Part shown: one piece after another, positions 22,473 through 23,638 of the stretch | Position numbering within the stretch: position 1 is the stretch's first letter | How the letters are laid out: each line of letters opens with the position of its first letter | Source: Bacteriovoracaceae bacterium UBA4573 | GTDB taxonomy: Bacteria > Bdellovibrionota > UBA1018 > UBA923 | Direction of reading: 5' to 3' | DNA: 23,638 bases | Assembly (NCBI GenBank): GCA_002387735.1 | Contig: DGKJ01000032.1 | Location: 1-23,638 of the forward strand | Translations under genes and position numbers: made by a program | The notes under the pieces: generated by a model | What the model saw: only the letters and a program-made list of their open reading frames with translations | Told to the model about the DNA's origin: nothing | Databases searched by the model: none

Positions 22473-22500
22473 ATTTCGGATAGTGTACTAATTTACTTTA
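22473..22500 (-). promoter_or_regulatory. Candidate sigma28 (FliA) promoter of flagellin B
   Basis: On the minus strand TAAAGT (22500-22495) is followed by CCGAAA (22479-22474): matches to TAAAGTTT and the CCGA core of GCCGATAA with spacing one base longer than the enteric consensus. The predicted start is near 22465, giving a leader of about 100 bases. Confidence 0.45.
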
Positions 22501-22585
22501 GAGTATTTTTATCAACTACTAGCCAGAGACGAAGAAATGCCGTGAAAATTCTGCCGACCAAGGTGTTTAGTCGGTTGGCTAGGCC

Positions 22586-23521
22586 TTATTTAATTCCAGT
22601 CAATCGCAACGATCGAGCGACTTCATAAGGACTTTTTTTCTTTAAAAATAAATCAGTTAGGGCCTTCTGGCCTTTTTTAGTATCGAGCGCCTCGTTCATT
22701 TTATGACCATATGCGTTACGAACGATCTCGATCAGCTCTTCTCGCAGAAATTCCAGACGCTTTTTATCAACCTTATCAGTGTTTTTTAGATGTTTTTGAT
22801 AAGAAAGTACCGATTGAAACAGCTCTTCGATTCCCTGGTTTTGGGTTGCTTGGGTTTTGATTACCGGAATCTCCCAATCAGTTCCCTTCTGGAACATATG
22901 CAACATGTTCGTCAGTTCTCGCACCAGCTTGTCAGATTCAGGTCTGTCGCACTTATTTACTACAAAAATGTCGGCGATTTCCATTAATCCGGCTTTCATT
23001 ACTTGGATGCCGTCGCCGCTTTCTGGCACTAATACCACGCATACGCCGTGGGCAAGCTTCAAAATGTCGAGTTCAGTCTGACCAACTCCGGCAGTCTCTA
23101 CAATGATCACATCGAATCCGGCCGCATCGAGCGCCATGACCACTTCGCGGGACGAAAGCGATAATCCACCGTGACGGCCTCTCGTGCCTAGACTTCGTAT
23201 AAATACACCTTTGTCGCCCGTGTGCGATTGCATTCGAATGCGATCACCCAAAATCGCACCACCACTGAACGGGCTAGATGGATCAATCGCGATCACAGCG
23301 GTTTTAAGTTTCGCGGCCCGAAACCTGGCGATCAAGCGATCGGTCACAGTACTCTTTCCCGCCCCCGGAGGCCCAGTTATTCCCAGTACAAACGCATTTC
23401 CGGTCTTGGGGTAGAGGTTCTTCACCAACTTCTCGAGAGCGTCACCACGATTTTCCAAAACAGAAATTACGCGAGCCAACGCAAGACGGTCTCCCGCGAG
23501 CATTTTTTTTACGATTTGCAT
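22586..23521 (-). CDS. meaB: MeaB/ArgK-type G3E GTPase, methylmalonyl-CoA mutase chaperone
   Basis: 311 residues. Walker A GPPGAGKS at 50-57 is followed by IAIDPSSPFSGGAILGDRIRM (79-97), the Mg/switch region GTRGRHGGL, the switch segment VETAGVGQTELD (141-152) and the base-recognition motif NKCD (189-192), the full MeaB signature. MeaB loads and protects the adenosylcobalamin cofactor of methylmalonyl-CoA mutase and acts in propionate/branched-chain carbon use. The ATG at 23521 has a modest TAGG site; the upstream frame runs 13 bases into it, suggesting coupling to the preceding gene. Older names such as LAO/AO transport ATPase are misleading. Confidence 0.95.
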   Translation of the reverse strand: MQIVKKMLAGDRLALARVISVLENRGDALEKLVKNLYPKTGNAFVLGITGPPGAGKSTVTDRLIARFRAAKLKTAVIAIDPSSPFSGGAILGDRIRMQSHTGDKGVFIRSLGTRGRHGGLSLSSREVVMALDAAGFDVIIVETAGVGQTELDILKLAHGVCVVLVPESGDGIQVMKAGLMEIADIFVVNKCDRPESDKLVRELTNMLHMFQKGTDWEIPVIKTQATQNQGIEELFQSVLSYQKHLKNTDKVDKKRLEFLREELIEIVRNAYGHKMNEALDTKKGQKALTDLFLKKKSPYEVARSLRLTGIK

Positions 23522-23590
23522 TTGGACCTACGAATTTTTTCGATCACACGTGTAGTGGATTTGCCGGCTACGAACGGCAGCGAATAGACC
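23509..23590 (-). CDS. C-terminal fragment, possibly methylmalonyl-CoA mutase B12-binding domain
   Basis: Reading minus from 23590 there is an open frame of 26 codons ending in TAA at 23511-23509, overlapping the meaB start by 13 bases. Its residues SLPFVAGKSTTRVIEKIRR resemble the last strand and helix of B12-binding mutase domains (pattern F-x-P/A-G-x-S-T-x-x-I-I-x-x-I-R). Mutase directly upstream of meaB is a very common arrangement. The match is short and another frame in the same stretch is also open for 20 codons, so this stays tentative. Confidence 0.35.
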
Positions 23591-23638
23591 CTGTCTCCTA
23601 TACACATCTGCAGCTGCCGACGAATAGAGAAGAGGTGA
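23591..23638. other. Residual Nextera transposase/i5 adapter at contig end (artefact)
   Basis: CTGTCTCCTATACACATCT (23591-23609) matches the 19-base Tn5 mosaic end used in Nextera libraries with one mismatch (C for T at base 8). It is followed by GCAGCTGCCGACGA, nearly the i5-side adapter GACGCTGCCGACGA, and then ATAGAGAAG, close to the reverse complement of an i5 index. Not genomic. Confidence 0.93.

Noticed and set aside
22554..22574. Terminator for meaB (CCGAC/GTCGG stem)
   Set aside because: Only five paired bases and a weak AATTTT tail on the minus strand; too weak to call.

Overview
The window reads as a chromosomal segment from a flagellated Gram-negative bacterium, most likely a relative of Bdellovibrio (Bdellovibrionota/Oligoflexia). 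The pointers are two short tandem flagellins of 276-277 residues with Bdellovibrio-like termini, an LppC/LpoA-type lipoprotein, a two-module M16 peptidase, and a MeaB GTPase. The taxonomic call is inference from remembered family resemblance, not from a search. The right edge is a real contig end: the last 48 bases (23591-23638) look like degraded Nextera transposase adapter and should be trimmed.

Layout. 1-2186 (minus): M16 zinc peptidase running off the left edge, divergent from hemW (2278-3387). 3425-7190: heat-shock operon grpE-dnaK-dnaJ behind a candidate sigma32-type promoter. 7254-9251: an LpoA/LppC-like lipoprotein. 9334-11623: flagellar cap and chaperone operon fliD-fliS-fliT-like behind a sigma54-type promoter motif. 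11644-15319: a tightly coupled four-gene cassette (TPR protein, 37-residue micro-ORF, GT9 glycosyltransferase with an unassigned C-terminal region, 201-residue unknown) behind a strong sigma70-type promoter with a 9+9 bp dyad at the predicted start site. It continues almost without gap into nadK and then recN.

The right third is on the minus strand. In transcription order it carries a probable C-terminal scrap of a B12-dependent mutase, meaB, flagellin B, flagellin A, a structured RNA ending in a textbook intrinsic terminator, a 21-residue hydrophobic micro-ORF, an unknown exported/membrane protein, a FlaG-like small protein, and an LpxH-like metallophosphoesterase that overlaps the 3' end of recN by 24 bp.

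How it fits together. Filament parts (two flagellins, FliD cap, FliS and FliT-like chaperones, possibly FlaG) flank a TPR/GT9 cassette that could modify flagellin or another surface polymer; that link rests on position only. The spots most likely to be undescribed are the non-coding stretch 20052-20187 with its adjacent 21-residue peptide, the 37-residue micro-ORF coupled at both ends, and the unassigned 201-residue protein. I saw no tRNA, rRNA, CRISPR array, insertion sequence or transposase gene.
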